This document shows positions 34,926 to 44,557 of a stretch of DNA of 64,000 bases, in pieces. The notes beneath the pieces are model-generated. The model saw only the letters and a list, made by a program, of their open reading frames with translations, did no database searches and was not told the DNA's origin. Both the position numbers and the translations under genes were made by a program. Every line of letters begins with the position of its first letter. Within the stretch, counting starts at the first letter, position 1. This DNA comes from Shewanella carassii (GTDB lineage Bacteria > Pseudomonadota > Gammaproteobacteria > Enterobacterales > Shewanellaceae). The DNA is taken from positions 372,001-436,000 of the forward strand of contig NZ_NGVS01000033.1 of the NCBI RefSeq assembly GCF_002777975.1, in the 5' to 3' direction.

Positions 34926-35149
34926 CAGAAGCGCGACCCTATATAGCGAAGAAATGCCAGTGGCTACCATTAACACTTATGTTTGGTATAAACAGCTAGC
35001 TACATGGACTGCGATGGCTTGGCTATCAACTCATTAACGGCCAAAACAAGACAGCCAAGAAGTAAAAGAATAGTCGCAGAGCGGCGACTTTATTTCCGCT
35101 GGTGAGGCTCAAACCCAGAGTTATCCATATTTGTGATAACTGGCCTGTG

Positions 35150-35440
35150 TTACCCCTGCGCTTGCTGATCGGTTTCCAGTTTCGGGGGTAGTTTGGATTT
35201 CAAAAACGCCCGCGATTTCTCTAATGCCTGGTAGATTTCGTTGCGCATTCTATCTTGCTCTTGATAGTCACCGTAGAAATAGGTGTCTACCAGATGGTGA
35301 ATGTAGCGCACTGGTAGTTGATTAAGCGTGATACAAGCCAGATCGGCCACATAGTCGCCCGGCAGCTCGTCCATTAATCCCTCTTCGGCGAGGATTTCCA
35401 TTAACATCACTTCGTAGTAGTTGCGGATCTCTAACTGCAT
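35150..35440 (-). CDS. comFB: ComFB-family late competence protein
   Basis: This 96-residue protein resembles the ComFB family: a short helical protein with an N-terminal NYYEVMLMEIL helix and a DYVADLACITLNQLPVRYIHHLVDTYFY segment, typical of the family. ComFB was first known from Bacillus competence; homologues in other bacteria bind cyclic dinucleotides. It lies beyond the ffs element, so before insertion it was separated from comEA only by ffs. It may follow the hdaH operon on the same strand, 62 bases after the stop codon. Confidence 0.75.
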   Translation of the reverse strand: MQLEIRNYYEVMLMEILAEEGLMDELPGDYVADLACITLNQLPVRYIHHLVDTYFYGDYQEQDRMRNEIYQALEKSRAFLKSKLPPKLETDQQAQG

Positions 35441-35502
35441 AGGTGACGCTCCCCAAAGTTTTGCTGCATTACGCTTGGTTTATAGCATTTGGTTTGTAGC
35501 CT

Positions 35503-36408
35503 CTAGCGATATAGCATAGCAGCGGCATGAAATAACTGACTGTGTCTGAGTGTTAATTGTAGAGGGTCTTTGCAGTATCCGCCTCCCGTGACACAGGCTA
35601 TTGGTATTGCAGCGTCTCTGGCATGACGCAATACGCTCATATCCCGCCGGGATATGCCCTCAAGGCTGAGCCGCAGCAAGCCGAGTTCATCTTCAGCATG
35701 TACATCGACTCCGGCGTCATAAAGAATGAGATCCGGTCTATGAGTCAAGATCAGCAAAGGCAGTATCTGCTCCAGCGTTGTAAGGTACTCGTCATCACCA
35801 GCGCCTTTTTCAAGCTCGATATCATAGTGAGAGTCTGCTTTACGGGCGGGGAAGTTTTGCCGGCAGTGTATTGAGCAGCTGATAATGTTCGCATCGCCGA
35901 CTGTCATGCTGGCTGTACCGTCGCCTTGATGGACATCGCAGTCGATAATCAGAACCTTGTCTGCCAGTCCTTGGTTTATCATGCGTATGGCACTGTAGAC
36001 TAGATCGTTGAAAACACAGTAACCGCTGCCAAAGTCCTGGTGAGCGTGATGGTAACCACCGCTGATATGCAGCGCTATGCCGTGCTCGAGCGCTTTTCGC
36101 GCCGCAAGCTCGGTACCCGCGACTGAGTGCAGTGTCCGCGTCAGTAGATGTTCGCTCCAGGGAAAACCTATGCGGCGCATCGCCTTGGGATCCAGTCGAT
36201 TGTGAATAAATCCGGCAACATATTGAGGGCAATGCACAGAAGCGAGGGCAGTTTGGTTTACAGGCTTTGGAGAACAGAGGCTGAGTTGCCCGGAAAATGG
36301 AGTTTGGCACAGATACTCAAACAGACGCTGATATTTGCTGATGGGAAATCTGTGCCGGGATGGTAACGCCAGCCTGGAATAGCTGGCGTGATATACCAAA
36401 GGGATCAT
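35503..36408 (-). CDS. Histone deacetylase superfamily protein
   Basis: This zinc-dependent amidohydrolase is likely to act on acetylated polyamines or proteins; the bacterial substrate is unknown. The 301 residues carry GGYHHAH with the catalytic His pair, DCDVHQGDGTA with zinc ligands Asp and His, and DAGVDVHAED with the third ligand. The protein is short, as in the simple bacterial class. It starts three bases after the yccT-like stop codon, as the last gene of a tsup-priC-yccT-hda cluster. Confidence 0.9.
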   Translation of the reverse strand: MIPLVYHASYSRLALPSRHRFPISKYQRLFEYLCQTPFSGQLSLCSPKPVNQTALASVHCPQYVAGFIHNRLDPKAMRRIGFPWSEHLLTRTLHSVAGTELAARKALEHGIALHISGGYHHAHQDFGSGYCVFNDLVYSAIRMINQGLADKVLIIDCDVHQGDGTASMTVGDANIISCSIHCRQNFPARKADSHYDIELEKGAGDDEYLTTLEQILPLLILTHRPDLILYDAGVDVHAEDELGLLRLSLEGISRRDMSVLRHARDAAIPIACVTGGGYCKDPLQLTLRHSQLFHAAAMLYR

Positions 36409-36411
36409 TTA

Positions 36412-37107
36412 TCAGAGCTGTTTGATGGCCCAGCTCATGAACTCTTTGCGAGTCGCTTCATCGGCCTGTAACCACCAGTACTGCAGCATTTGCTGAGCGT
36501 GGGCGGCACTGTCGCCATTTTGGCCACTGGCCTTGGAAGCCGCTGGCATTGTCATGGCGCTGACTGGCGATGGCTGAGTTACAGGGGCCACTGGTTGGCT
36601 GGCGGCCATGTTACCTGAAGTTACGGCAGCAGCAGCGGTTTCAACATCAGGTGCATTATTGCCATTGAACAGTTGCGACAGGAAAGAGGTTTCTTTCAGT
36701 TGAGTCAGTTCCACCTGGTAGTTGACCTGGCCCTTGTCGGCGCGGGTAATGACGACCTGAGGGGTTTTGGCGAACTCTTTGGGCTTCTTGACGTGGTCAC
36801 CATCGGCAGGCTTGAGGATATACTCGTTGTCGCCTTCTGCCTTAAGAGTCAGGATGAAAGGAGAAGACTTCACGAAGCTCTGACTATCGGAAAAATCGTC
36901 ATCGATCATATCGTGGTAACGAATGGCTATCTTGTGGACACCTTCGGACAGTGCCAGCTCAGATTTGTGGTTGAAGTTGCTGGTTTCAATTTCCTTGCCA
37001 TCCAGTGCCAGATACTCAAAAGACATAGGGATGGTCAGATTGGCCGCAAATACCGAGGAAGTGCTGAGCAGGGCCAGTAGGGCCGAGGCGGTCAAGCGTA
37101 GTTTCAT
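36412..37107 (-). CDS. DUF2057/YccT-like periplasmic protein
   Basis: This 231-residue secreted protein has a signal peptide ending SVFA (about residue 21). The YccT-type N-terminal domain follows (NLTIPMSFEYLALDGKEI), then an Ala/Pro/Thr-rich linker at about 150-200 and a C-terminal helical WWLQADEATRKEFMSWA segment. In E. coli YccT affects curli assembly; the role here is unknown. It lies nine bases after priC. Confidence 0.82.
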   Translation of the reverse strand: MKLRLTASALLALLSTSSVFAANLTIPMSFEYLALDGKEIETSNFNHKSELALSEGVHKIAIRYHDMIDDDFSDSQSFVKSSPFILTLKAEGDNEYILKPADGDHVKKPKEFAKTPQVVITRADKGQVNYQVELTQLKETSFLSQLFNGNNAPDVETAAAAVTSGNMAASQPVAPVTQPSPVSAMTMPAASKASGQNGDSAAHAQQMLQYWWLQADEATRKEFMSWAIKQL

Positions 37108-37116
37108 TGTTGCTCC

Positions 37117-37779
37117 TTAACGATTGTAACTCTGATGCGGACGTTCAAATGCCTGAATGCGATCTTCAATATAGCTGATCGCCTGCCTGCACTTACCGAG
37201 GCGGCGATGCATCAAAAGGATGTCATTCTGGACGGGGATTTTGTCAGTACTATGACAGTTTTCAAGCTTTGATTGCAATTGTTCAATCTTTTGTTCTATT
37301 TTTTTGGCCCAGTTCAGATGTTTGTTCAGCTCTTCGTACAATTGATGGCTGTTTTGCATAACACCCGCGGCTATCCAGCCAAAACCACTTTCCTGATGCC
37401 GGCGGCCCTGACGTTGTTGGTAGCTTTGCCGTTTACTGGCCTGCTGCAGCTTCTGGATCCTGGCGTTGAGACCTGTGGTACCCAAGGCCCGTTTCAGGGC
37501 GACAAACCTGTCCTGAATGCGTTCGCAGCTTAAGGCTATAGTGTGTTGGGCCAACTGATGGCGTAACTGTTTTTCCAGCTGATCTATGCTCTTGTGCAGC
37601 TGTTCCACACAGGGATAGAGTTGGGCACCATGCTGAATAAACAACTCGCTGTTGAAGCGTTCAGTATCCTGCAGCAGTTTGCGCTGCGCTGCTGGCAAAG
37701 AGGCATCATGCTGCAGCACTTCCTGCTCCAACTGCCTGAGCTGTTCCCGCAGACGTTGTACCAGTTGGTTGGTGTTCAA
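37117..37779 (-). CDS. priC: Primosomal replication protein PriC-like
   Basis: PriC helps reload DnaB at stalled forks. The 220-residue, Gln/Arg-rich helical protein ends with RRLGKCRQAISYIEDRIQAFER, which lines up with the E. coli PriC C-terminus. The likely start is a TTG that overlaps the TSUP stop codon as TTGA, preceded by GGAG. A longer frame exists but would run antiparallel through the transporter gene's coding strand in another frame. It is less conserved than replication core genes, so it is not certain. Confidence 0.75.
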   Translation of the reverse strand: MNTNQLVQRLREQLRQLEQEVLQHDASLPAAQRKLLQDTERFNSELFIQHGAQLYPCVEQLHKSIDQLEKQLRHQLAQHTIALSCERIQDRFVALKRALGTTGLNARIQKLQQASKRQSYQQRQGRRHQESGFGWIAAGVMQNSHQLYEELNKHLNWAKKIEQKIEQLQSKLENCHSTDKIPVQNDILLMHRRLGKCRQAISYIEDRIQAFERPHQSYNR

Positions 37780-38549
37780 AACCAGGCACTCCAGGCTAGA
37801 TTGGCGGCGATAAGCACCACGATAGCAATAAAGAGTGGCCTGATAAACGGCATTCCAAAGCGGATAGCCGAGTGGGCGCCGATATAAGAACCCAGCATCA
37901 TACACAAGCCCATCACCACACCTACCAAAAGGTGCACTTTACCTAGCAGCAGGAAAATCATCAATGCCGTGATATTGCTGACAAAAGTCATTGCCCTTGC
38001 CAAGGCACTGCTGTGCAGGAAGGGCAGGCGGTACAGCGCGGTCGAGCTGACGGCCCAAAAGGCGCCAATGCCCGGGCCAGCAAAGCCATCGTAGGCGCCA
38101 AGCCCCAGCCCCTGAAGTATCTGTTTATGCTTGGCCGGCGTTTCGGTGACGGGTTTACATTGGCTGCAGCCCATGGCTCCGGGTGAAAACAGCGAATAGA
38201 ACGCGATGGCGATAATAAGCAGTGGCAGAATTTTTTCCAGCCAACGGGTGTCGATGAGATAAACGGCAATACTGCCGATAACGGCGCCTATGGCAGTAGC
38301 AATAAAGGCGAACGGCCAGAACTTGGGGGTCAGCAACTGCTTGCGGTAATAGGTAAATGCCGCCATGGAGGAGCCGAAGCAGGCAGCCAGTTTATTGGTC
38401 CCCAGCGCCAGATGAGGCGGCATGCCCACTGTCAGCAAGGTGGGAATGGACAGTAGACCGCCACCACCGACTACGGCATCAATAAATCCGGCCAGCAGGC
38501 CGACTGCGGCCAATATGGCCCAGCTGCTGGGTTCGAGCAGAATATCCAC
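37776..38549 (-). CDS. TSUP-family (TauE/SafE) membrane transporter
   Basis: This 257-residue membrane protein has about eight helices and the paired family motifs GFIDAVVGGGGLLSIP near residue 22 and GAYDGFAGPGIGAFWA near residue 152. It probably exports or imports a small sulfur- or carboxyl-bearing anion. The start is GTG, preceded by AGGAT. It is the first gene of the leftward cluster. A second TSUP gene lies at 58699. Confidence 0.88.
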   Translation of the reverse strand: MDILLEPSSWAILAAVGLLAGFIDAVVGGGGLLSIPTLLTVGMPPHLALGTNKLAACFGSSMAAFTYYRKQLLTPKFWPFAFIATAIGAVIGSIAVYLIDTRWLEKILPLLIIAIAFYSLFSPGAMGCSQCKPVTETPAKHKQILQGLGLGAYDGFAGPGIGAFWAVSSTALYRLPFLHSSALARAMTFVSNITALMIFLLLGKVHLLVGVVMGLCMMLGSYIGAHSAIRFGMPFIRPLFIAIVVLIAANLAWSAWF

Positions 38550-38570
38550 TTTACATCCTGATTGAGCGCA

Positions 38571-40643
38571 TCATTCGATAACGCGGCGGTAAGGCGGCAG
38601 GGCATCAAGCAGCGACGACCCGTATCTTTTGGTTACCAAACGCCTGTCCAATATGGTTATTCGGCCATAGTCCTGCTCTTTTCGCAACAGGCGGCCGCAA
38701 CTCTGGATGAGTTTCCGTGACGCATCCGGAATAGTCAATTGTAAAAACGGGTTACCGCCTTTCATTTTGACATATTCTGCATGGGCCTGCTCTACCGGCG
38801 AGGTGGGCACGGCAAACGGCAGCTTGGTTACTATCAGGTTAGTCAGGTAATCGCCGGGAAGGTCGAGACCCTCGGAAAAACTGCCGGTACCAAAGATAAT
38901 GCTGGGCTCACCTTTGTCACATTTCTGCTTATGTTGCTCAAGCAAGTGCTGGCGTGGGGCACTGCCCTGGATCAGCGGTTCGGATACCAATTTGTTGCGC
39001 AGTAGATCGGCTACCTTTTCCATCTGCCAGTAGGAGGCAAACAGCACCAGAGTGGCCATTTCCCCCTCTACCAACTGCTTTATCTGGCTGGCGAGTTCTT
39101 CTGTGTAGGCGTCTTCGGTTGGCTCGGTGCGCATTTTCGGCAGGTAGAGAGTGGCGTTGTTCTCAAAATCGAAAGGGGACTGCAGCGCCAGGTAGCGACT
39201 GCCATCATTGAGTGACAGGCCAACCTGATAGGCAAAATGCTCAAAGCGGTTCAGCGCTCTGAGGGTGGCGCTACATAGCACGACACCGGCGGCTTTTTCC
39301 CACAACATATGTTCCAGCATATAGCCTACTTCGATTGGCGATGCACTGAAAAGGTAGTCCTGCTGCTTGCCGCTGAGGGCTTCAATCCAGCGGGCGGTGG
39401 GGGCACCTTTGGGGCTGTCCTCCTTGGCCATCATCTTCCAGAGCTTTTGCAGGTTTTCCAGGCGCTGCATCATAAAGCCGGTTTCGCTCAAGAGGGCTTC
39501 GGCCTGATGCCTTGGTAATTCACCATCCTTGACGCTTTCGCTGAGAATAGCCTGCATCTTATTGAATTGCTTGAGGGCATCGTTGGAGGCCGTGGCCAGG
39601 TTTTCTGCCTGAATCAACAGGGCGTCCGGCAGCTTGCCATGTTCGAACCGCAGGCGGTTTTCCGGGTTGGCAAAGAGTTTGGGTTGGGTATCACAGTAGT
39701 GGGCAACCTGATTCAGCAGGCCGGTTAATTCTTCGATGCGATCCAGCATCGCCTGCGCCGGGGCAATAATATTGTTGCTCTTTATTTGGTTTTGCAGTTT
39801 GGCCGTGGTCTTGCTGACTTTCTCCAGCCAATCACAGGCGCCCCTGAGCGTGGCCTGGGCGCTGGAGAAATCCCTGGCTACATTCGGCAGGTGATGGGCT
39901 TCATCGATAACGTAATAGACTTCTTCCGGATCCGGCAGAATCACACCGCCACCCAGTTCAAGGTCGGCCAGTAACAAACTATGGTTGGCAATAAGCACAT
40001 CCCAGGTATCAATATCTTCGCGGGCCTTGTGGAAGGGGCAGTGGCTGTGACTGGCCAGTTGGCGATGACAGCTGTGTTTGTCACAGGCTATCTGTTGCCA
40101 CAGGTGGTCTGGCAGCGGTGTCTTGAGGGTATCGAGTTCACCATTCCAGCGGCCATCCTGATAGTCTTTGAGCAAAGCCTGCAACTGCTCAACCTGTGAG
40201 GTATCCGGCTTGGTTTGCCACATGGCCATCTGGCTGCCGTTGCCGTCACCGACCAACATCTCAAGCTTGGCCAGGCACACGTAACGCTGGCGCCCTTTGA
40301 CCAGACCGTAACGGAAGTTGAGTTTGGAGTGTTGCAGAAAAAACGGCAGATCTTTATGCAGCAACTGCTCCTGCAGCGCCACAGTGGCGGTGGCGATACA
40401 GACTTTTTTCTTGCTAGCCAGCGCCAGGGGGATGGTTCCCAGAATATAGGCCAGGGATTTACCTATACCTGTGCCCGCTTCAATTACCATGATGCGCCGC
40501 TGCTTGTCGTATTCACCGGCAAGTGTCTTGGAGATCTCCGCCACCATATAATTCTGCTCCCGGCGGGAACGGAAGTTGGGCAGTGCGGAGGCAATGTCCT
40601 TGTAGATCTCGCGGATCTGGGTCTTTACATGGGCTGCTAGCAT
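38571..40643 (-). CDS. dinG: ATP-dependent DNA helicase DinG
   Basis: This Fe-S-cluster XPD-like 5'-3' helicase is SOS-induced and removes R-loops and D-loops. The 690 residues have Walker A (EAGTGIGKSLAY), candidate Fe-S cysteines spread from YVCLAKLEM to CDKHSCHRQ and HCPFHKA, DEAH box (VIDEAHHLPN), and the C-terminal QSCGRLLRKEQDYG motif. The size is close to E. coli DinG. It diverges from polB with a LexA box between. Confidence 0.94.
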   Translation of the reverse strand: MLAAHVKTQIREIYKDIASALPNFRSRREQNYMVAEISKTLAGEYDKQRRIMVIEAGTGIGKSLAYILGTIPLALASKKKVCIATATVALQEQLLHKDLPFFLQHSKLNFRYGLVKGRQRYVCLAKLEMLVGDGNGSQMAMWQTKPDTSQVEQLQALLKDYQDGRWNGELDTLKTPLPDHLWQQIACDKHSCHRQLASHSHCPFHKAREDIDTWDVLIANHSLLLADLELGGGVILPDPEEVYYVIDEAHHLPNVARDFSSAQATLRGACDWLEKVSKTTAKLQNQIKSNNIIAPAQAMLDRIEELTGLLNQVAHYCDTQPKLFANPENRLRFEHGKLPDALLIQAENLATASNDALKQFNKMQAILSESVKDGELPRHQAEALLSETGFMMQRLENLQKLWKMMAKEDSPKGAPTARWIEALSGKQQDYLFSASPIEVGYMLEHMLWEKAAGVVLCSATLRALNRFEHFAYQVGLSLNDGSRYLALQSPFDFENNATLYLPKMRTEPTEDAYTEELASQIKQLVEGEMATLVLFASYWQMEKVADLLRNKLVSEPLIQGSAPRQHLLEQHKQKCDKGEPSIIFGTGSFSEGLDLPGDYLTNLIVTKLPFAVPTSPVEQAHAEYVKMKGGNPFLQLTIPDASRKLIQSCGRLLRKEQDYGRITILDRRLVTKRYGSSLLDALPPYRRVIE

Positions 40644-40665
40644 GAGACTCGGTTCTGGAAAATTA

Positions 40666-40685
40666 TCCTGTATATAATACCAGTA
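40666..40685. promoter_or_regulatory. LexA (SOS) box shared by dinG and polB
   Basis: The 20 bases TCCTGTATATAATACCAGTA fit the LexA palindrome TACTGTATATATATACAGTA, with CTGT-N8-CCAG in place of CTGT-N8-ACAG (one core mismatch). It lies 22 bases before the dinG start and 44 bases before the polB start. Both genes are known LexA targets in E. coli. Confidence 0.87.
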
Positions 40686-40729
40686 ATTTCTTATGCTAAT
40701 AAACCTCTAAAACACGATTGTCCCGACTC

Positions 40730-43099
40730 ATGCCCCAAAACATGTCGCAAACCCTGAAAGGCCGTATTCTTACCCGTCATCTGGCTCAGAGAGACGAGGG
40801 GTTATGCCTGCAATACTATCTGGCCACCGAGCAGGGGCCTGTGTTGGTTGAGGTGCCGGGGCAGGAACAAGTTTGCTTTGCCAAAGAGCAGGATGCGGCG
40901 GCTTTATGCCAGGGTTTAAGCCAGGTGAGGGCCCAGCCGCTGGCGCTGAGAAACTTCGCCAAAGAGAAGGTTGCAGCGCTTTACAGTCGCAGTCGGCAAC
41001 AGATGCGGTTACTGCAAAAGCAGGCCCAGGATCAGGGAATGCCCTTGTATGAAGCCGATCTTAAACCCCAGCAGCGTTTCTTGATTGAGCGCTTTATTGC
41101 GCTCGATGCCGAGTTTTATGGTTATTTCAGCGAGGAAAGCGGCGCACTGACACGGTTTGTTGCCAGTCGCGCCAGGAAAGCCTCGCTGAACAATGTCGGT
41201 CTGGCTGTTATTTCCCTCGATCTTGAATGTAGCATGCAGGGCGAGCTCTATTCCGCCGGACTCTACGGTCGTGACCGCGATGGAGCGCTGTTTCAGCGTG
41301 TGTACATGATAGGTCAAGCCCAGGACGGGCCCGACTATATCCACTGGGTCAGGGATGAAGCAGCCCTGTTGCAGGCTTTGGTTGACTGGTTCAGTCTCTG
41401 GGATCCGGACATCATCATAGGTTGGTCGGTTGTCAATTTTGACCTGGCACTGCTGAGCCGACGATATGCCCATCATGGTATTGAAGCACGGCTTGGGCGC
41501 GGAGGCGTGCCCATGTCCTGGTTGGTGGAAGGCAAGTATCGACCGGAAACCCTCTCCTTGCCCGGGAGAGTGGTGCTGGACGGTATAGACTGGCTCAAGG
41601 CCGCCTTCTATCAGTTTGAGCGCTATTCGCTCGAGTTCGTCTCCCGCGCACTCTTGAGTGAGGGCAAGGCGATAGATCAAGTTGAAGATCGCGGTCAGGA
41701 GATAAGCCAGCTCTTTCAAGAGGATAAATTGGCATTGGCCCACTACAATCTGACCGATTGCCGTCTGGTACTGGATATTTTCGATAAAACCGATCTATTG
41801 AATTTTGCTTTGGCCCGGGCGCAGTTGACCGGGTTGGAGTTTGGCCGGGTAGGGGCTTCGGTGGCGGCGTTCAATCACCTCTACCTGCCACACTTGCACC
41901 GGGCCGGATTTGTGGCGCCGGCAGCACCGGCCAGTGATGGCCTGGAGAGTCCCGGCGGCTATGTGATGGACTCCATTCCGGGCCTTTACCGGGACATTCT
42001 GGTGCTGGACTTCAAGAGTCTATACCCTTCGATTATTCGCACTTTTTTGATCGATCCCATGGGGCTGGTGCAGGGCATGGGTGAACCCGAAGCCGAGACG
42101 GTACCCGGCTTTCTCGGTGCTAGATTCAGCCGCAAACAACCTATCTTGCCAACGCTTATCGCTAAGTTGGCCCAAGAGCGGGAAAGCGCCAAGGCTCAAG
42201 CCAATGCGCCCTTGTCTCAGGCAATCAAGATCATCATGAATTCGCTTTATGGGGTACTGGGCTCTCGGGGGTGTGTATTCCACGATGCCCGCTTGGCAAG
42301 CTCAATTACCATGCGCGGTCATGAGATAATGCAGCAGACCAAACGTTGGATTGAGGATGAAGGCATGAGTGTTATCTATGGCGACACAGATTCGACATTT
42401 GTTTGGCTAGGACAGCAGCATGACATCGCGGATCCGCAAGCCTTCGGCAGGGCGTTGGCCGCTAGGATTACCGCCCAGTGGCAACAGCATTTGGCGGATG
42501 ATTTTCAGTTGCAGAGTCATCTGGAACTCGAGTTTGAGCGCCATTATGAACAGTTTCTGATGCCTACTCTCAGGGATTCAGAAGAAGGCTCCAAAAAGCG
42601 CTATGTTGGTGCCAGCCGCAATAGCCAAGGTCAGTTGGATATTATCTTCAAAGGCATGGAGCAGGTTCGCAGTGATTGGAGTCCTCTGGCCAGGCGGGTT
42701 CAATACGAGCTGTACCGGCGTATGTTTAATGGCTTGGATGTAGCGGGCTTTCTGGCTACAGAAATAGAAGCGCTCAAACGCGGCGATTATGACAACGAGC
42801 TTATTTTCTCCAAGCGGCTAAGGCGTAAGTTGGATGCTTATCAGGCAAAGGCGTCACCCCATGTCAAGGCCGCCAGACAACTGTTGGAGCAGACCGGCGA
42901 CCCTCGTTATGGCCGTTTGGGCACCCGGATTGACTACCTGATCACAATCAATGGCCCCGAAGCGGTTTCCCTCAGACGTTCAGCCATTGATTATGATTAC
43001 TACATCGAAAGGCAAATCAAACCGATAGCCGATCCGGTACTTTTCATAATGAAAGAAAGTTTCAGTCAAATCTGTACCGGACAAATGAGTCTAATCTGA
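40730..43099 (+). CDS. polB: DNA polymerase II (family B)
   Basis: This SOS-inducible polymerase has 3'-5' proofreading, used in replication restart and bypass. The 789 residues show the exonuclease DLEC (Exo I), the IIGWSVVNFDLALL (Exo II) and the Exo III motif near YNLTDCRLV. Polymerase motifs are DFKSLYPSIIRT (A), KIIMNSLYGVLGSRG (B) and YGDTDSTFV (C, catalytic Asp pair). The ATG at 40730 is chosen; an in-frame TTG 12 bases earlier is the alternative. Confidence 0.95.
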   Translation: MPQNMSQTLKGRILTRHLAQRDEGLCLQYYLATEQGPVLVEVPGQEQVCFAKEQDAAALCQGLSQVRAQPLALRNFAKEKVAALYSRSRQQMRLLQKQAQDQGMPLYEADLKPQQRFLIERFIALDAEFYGYFSEESGALTRFVASRARKASLNNVGLAVISLDLECSMQGELYSAGLYGRDRDGALFQRVYMIGQAQDGPDYIHWVRDEAALLQALVDWFSLWDPDIIIGWSVVNFDLALLSRRYAHHGIEARLGRGGVPMSWLVEGKYRPETLSLPGRVVLDGIDWLKAAFYQFERYSLEFVSRALLSEGKAIDQVEDRGQEISQLFQEDKLALAHYNLTDCRLVLDIFDKTDLLNFALARAQLTGLEFGRVGASVAAFNHLYLPHLHRAGFVAPAAPASDGLESPGGYVMDSIPGLYRDILVLDFKSLYPSIIRTFLIDPMGLVQGMGEPEAETVPGFLGARFSRKQPILPTLIAKLAQERESAKAQANAPLSQAIKIIMNSLYGVLGSRGCVFHDARLASSITMRGHEIMQQTKRWIEDEGMSVIYGDTDSTFVWLGQQHDIADPQAFGRALAARITAQWQQHLADDFQLQSHLELEFERHYEQFLMPTLRDSEEGSKKRYVGASRNSQGQLDIIFKGMEQVRSDWSPLARRVQYELYRRMFNGLDVAGFLATEIEALKRGDYDNELIFSKRLRRKLDAYQAKASPHVKAARQLLEQTGDPRYGRLGTRIDYLITINGPEAVSLRRSAIDYDYYIERQIKPIADPVLFIMKESFSQICTGQMSLI

Positions 43100-43312
43100 C
43101 GTTGAACTTGTTTCAAAAGGTTAATAAAGTTAATAAATAGTTTTATTGCTGGGTTTTGTCGGTTCTTGTAGTTTTTTTTAAGGTAAAACTAATAGAAAAT
43201 GTGATTTTTGTCTTTACCGCTTTGCTAACCTTTTGCTAATCTTCGCCACCTTGGATGGAAATAAAACAACGGAATGGGGTAGGTAGACTGAAAACACGTA
43301 AGGTTACAGCAA

Positions 43313-44512
43313 ATGAACAAGACTCTCATCGCATCGGTCCTGGCAGGACTCTTGACCATTCCATCGGCGCAAGCCATAGAAATCTATAAAGATCAAAAAA
43401 ATGCAGTCTCTATCGGCGGTTTCGTTGATGCCCGAGTGATCAATACTCAGGGGGAAACGGAAGTCGTCAATGGTGCTTCCAGGATTAATTTTGGCTTTGA
43501 ACGTGAGTTGACCCATGGTTGGAATGCGTTTGTGATGCTTGAATGGGGTGTCAACCCATTCGGTAACAGTGATATTGTCTATAGCAGCAAGTTTGAATCA
43601 GTCCAGGATGATTTCTTCTACAATCGTCTTGGTTATGCGGGACTGTCCCACGACAAATATGGCACCTTGACCATAGGTAAGCAATGGGGCGCCTGGTATG
43701 ATGTGGTGTACAACACCAACTATGGCTTCGTGTGGGATGGTAACGCTGCCGGCGTTTACACCTATAACAAGGACGATGGCGCCATCAATGGTACCGGCCG
43801 TGGCGACAAGACGGTTCAGTATCGTAATAGTTTTGGCGATTTCAGCTTTGCTATCCAAACTCAGCTGAAGCACGATGGCTTCGATATGGACGAAAGTTCA
43901 GGTACCAACCCGTTCCCGCCAAGGGATCATGCGCCAGTTGCCGGCACTGCTGCGACTGCCACAACCGCCACCAAGGTTGAATTCAACAATACTTATGGCA
44001 TTGCCTTGACCTATGCGGTCAGCAAAGATCTTAGCCTGATGGCCGGCTATAACTATGGTGAGTTTGAAGCGACCCGCGCAGATGGCAGTACTTTCTCTGA
44101 GTCTGACTATATCTATGGTGCAGGTATCACTTGGGGTGGTTGGGATAATCAAGGGTTGTATGCCGCTGCCAACGTCAACAAGAACGAGTTCCACGATACA
44201 GATAACCTGGGGCGTTTGATCCCTGAATCTTATGGTGTTGAAACTCTGGTTTCTTACCGCTTTGATAATGATATCCGTACTTTTGTCTCTTACAACTTGC
44301 TGAATGCCGGCGATGCCTACGAGCAGGCTTACGATGGTGACGTGTTTAAACGTCAGTTTGTGGTAATGGGTGTTCACTATATATGGGATGCCAATACAGT
44401 GTTGTATGTTGAAGGCCGTAAAGACTTTTCCGATTTCGAGGGAGCCAAAGAGGCTGAGATGGAATTGTCTGAAGACGATGGTATCGCTATCGGTATTCGC
44501 TATACCCTTTGA
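43313..44512 (+). CDS. General outer-membrane porin (OmpC-like, Shewanella type)
   Basis: This 399-residue trimeric-porin-like beta barrel has a signal peptide ending AQA (about residue 21). Its alternating strands have YGTLTIGKQWGAWYD (loop region after strand 4), typical of Gram-negative porins, and the C-terminal aromatic-ending strand IAIGIRYTL. It forms a diffusion pore for small hydrophilic solutes. It ends at a clear terminator. Expression controls are not visible apart from an AT-rich upstream region. Confidence 0.88.
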   Translation: MNKTLIASVLAGLLTIPSAQAIEIYKDQKNAVSIGGFVDARVINTQGETEVVNGASRINFGFERELTHGWNAFVMLEWGVNPFGNSDIVYSSKFESVQDDFFYNRLGYAGLSHDKYGTLTIGKQWGAWYDVVYNTNYGFVWDGNAAGVYTYNKDDGAINGTGRGDKTVQYRNSFGDFSFAIQTQLKHDGFDMDESSGTNPFPPRDHAPVAGTAATATTATKVEFNNTYGIALTYAVSKDLSLMAGYNYGEFEATRADGSTFSESDYIYGAGITWGGWDNQGLYAAANVNKNEFHDTDNLGRLIPESYGVETLVSYRFDNDIRTFVSYNLLNAGDAYEQAYDGDVFKRQFVVMGVHYIWDANTVLYVEGRKDFSDFEGAKEAEMELSEDDGIAIGIRYTL

Positions 44513-44528
44513 TTTTAATGAGTTGTTC

Positions 44529-44557
44529 AAAAAAGCGCCGAAAGGCGCTTTTTTTAT
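44529..44557 (+). terminator. Intrinsic terminator after the porin gene
   Basis: Stem AAAAAAGCGCC / GGCGCTTTTTT with a GAAA tetraloop, 14 bases after the stop codon, followed by a T run. Confidence 0.88.

Larger units (their letters stand above)
34493..35149. other. Right junction of the ffs element with ffs copy 2 and integrase remnant
   Basis: From left to right: about 200 bases of element end including the likely promoter of the two-gene cargo, the truncated ffs copy (34702-34793), the end of the perfect repeat at 34824, an integrase remnant (to about 34925), then about 220 bases of chromosome without a gene. A weak hairpin AGTCGC/GCGACT (35072-35089) lies before comFB. Confidence 0.7.

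Noticed and set aside
29109..35149. CRISPR array in the accessory region
   Set aside because: The repeats are short, irregularly spaced and without spacer structure; no cas genes.
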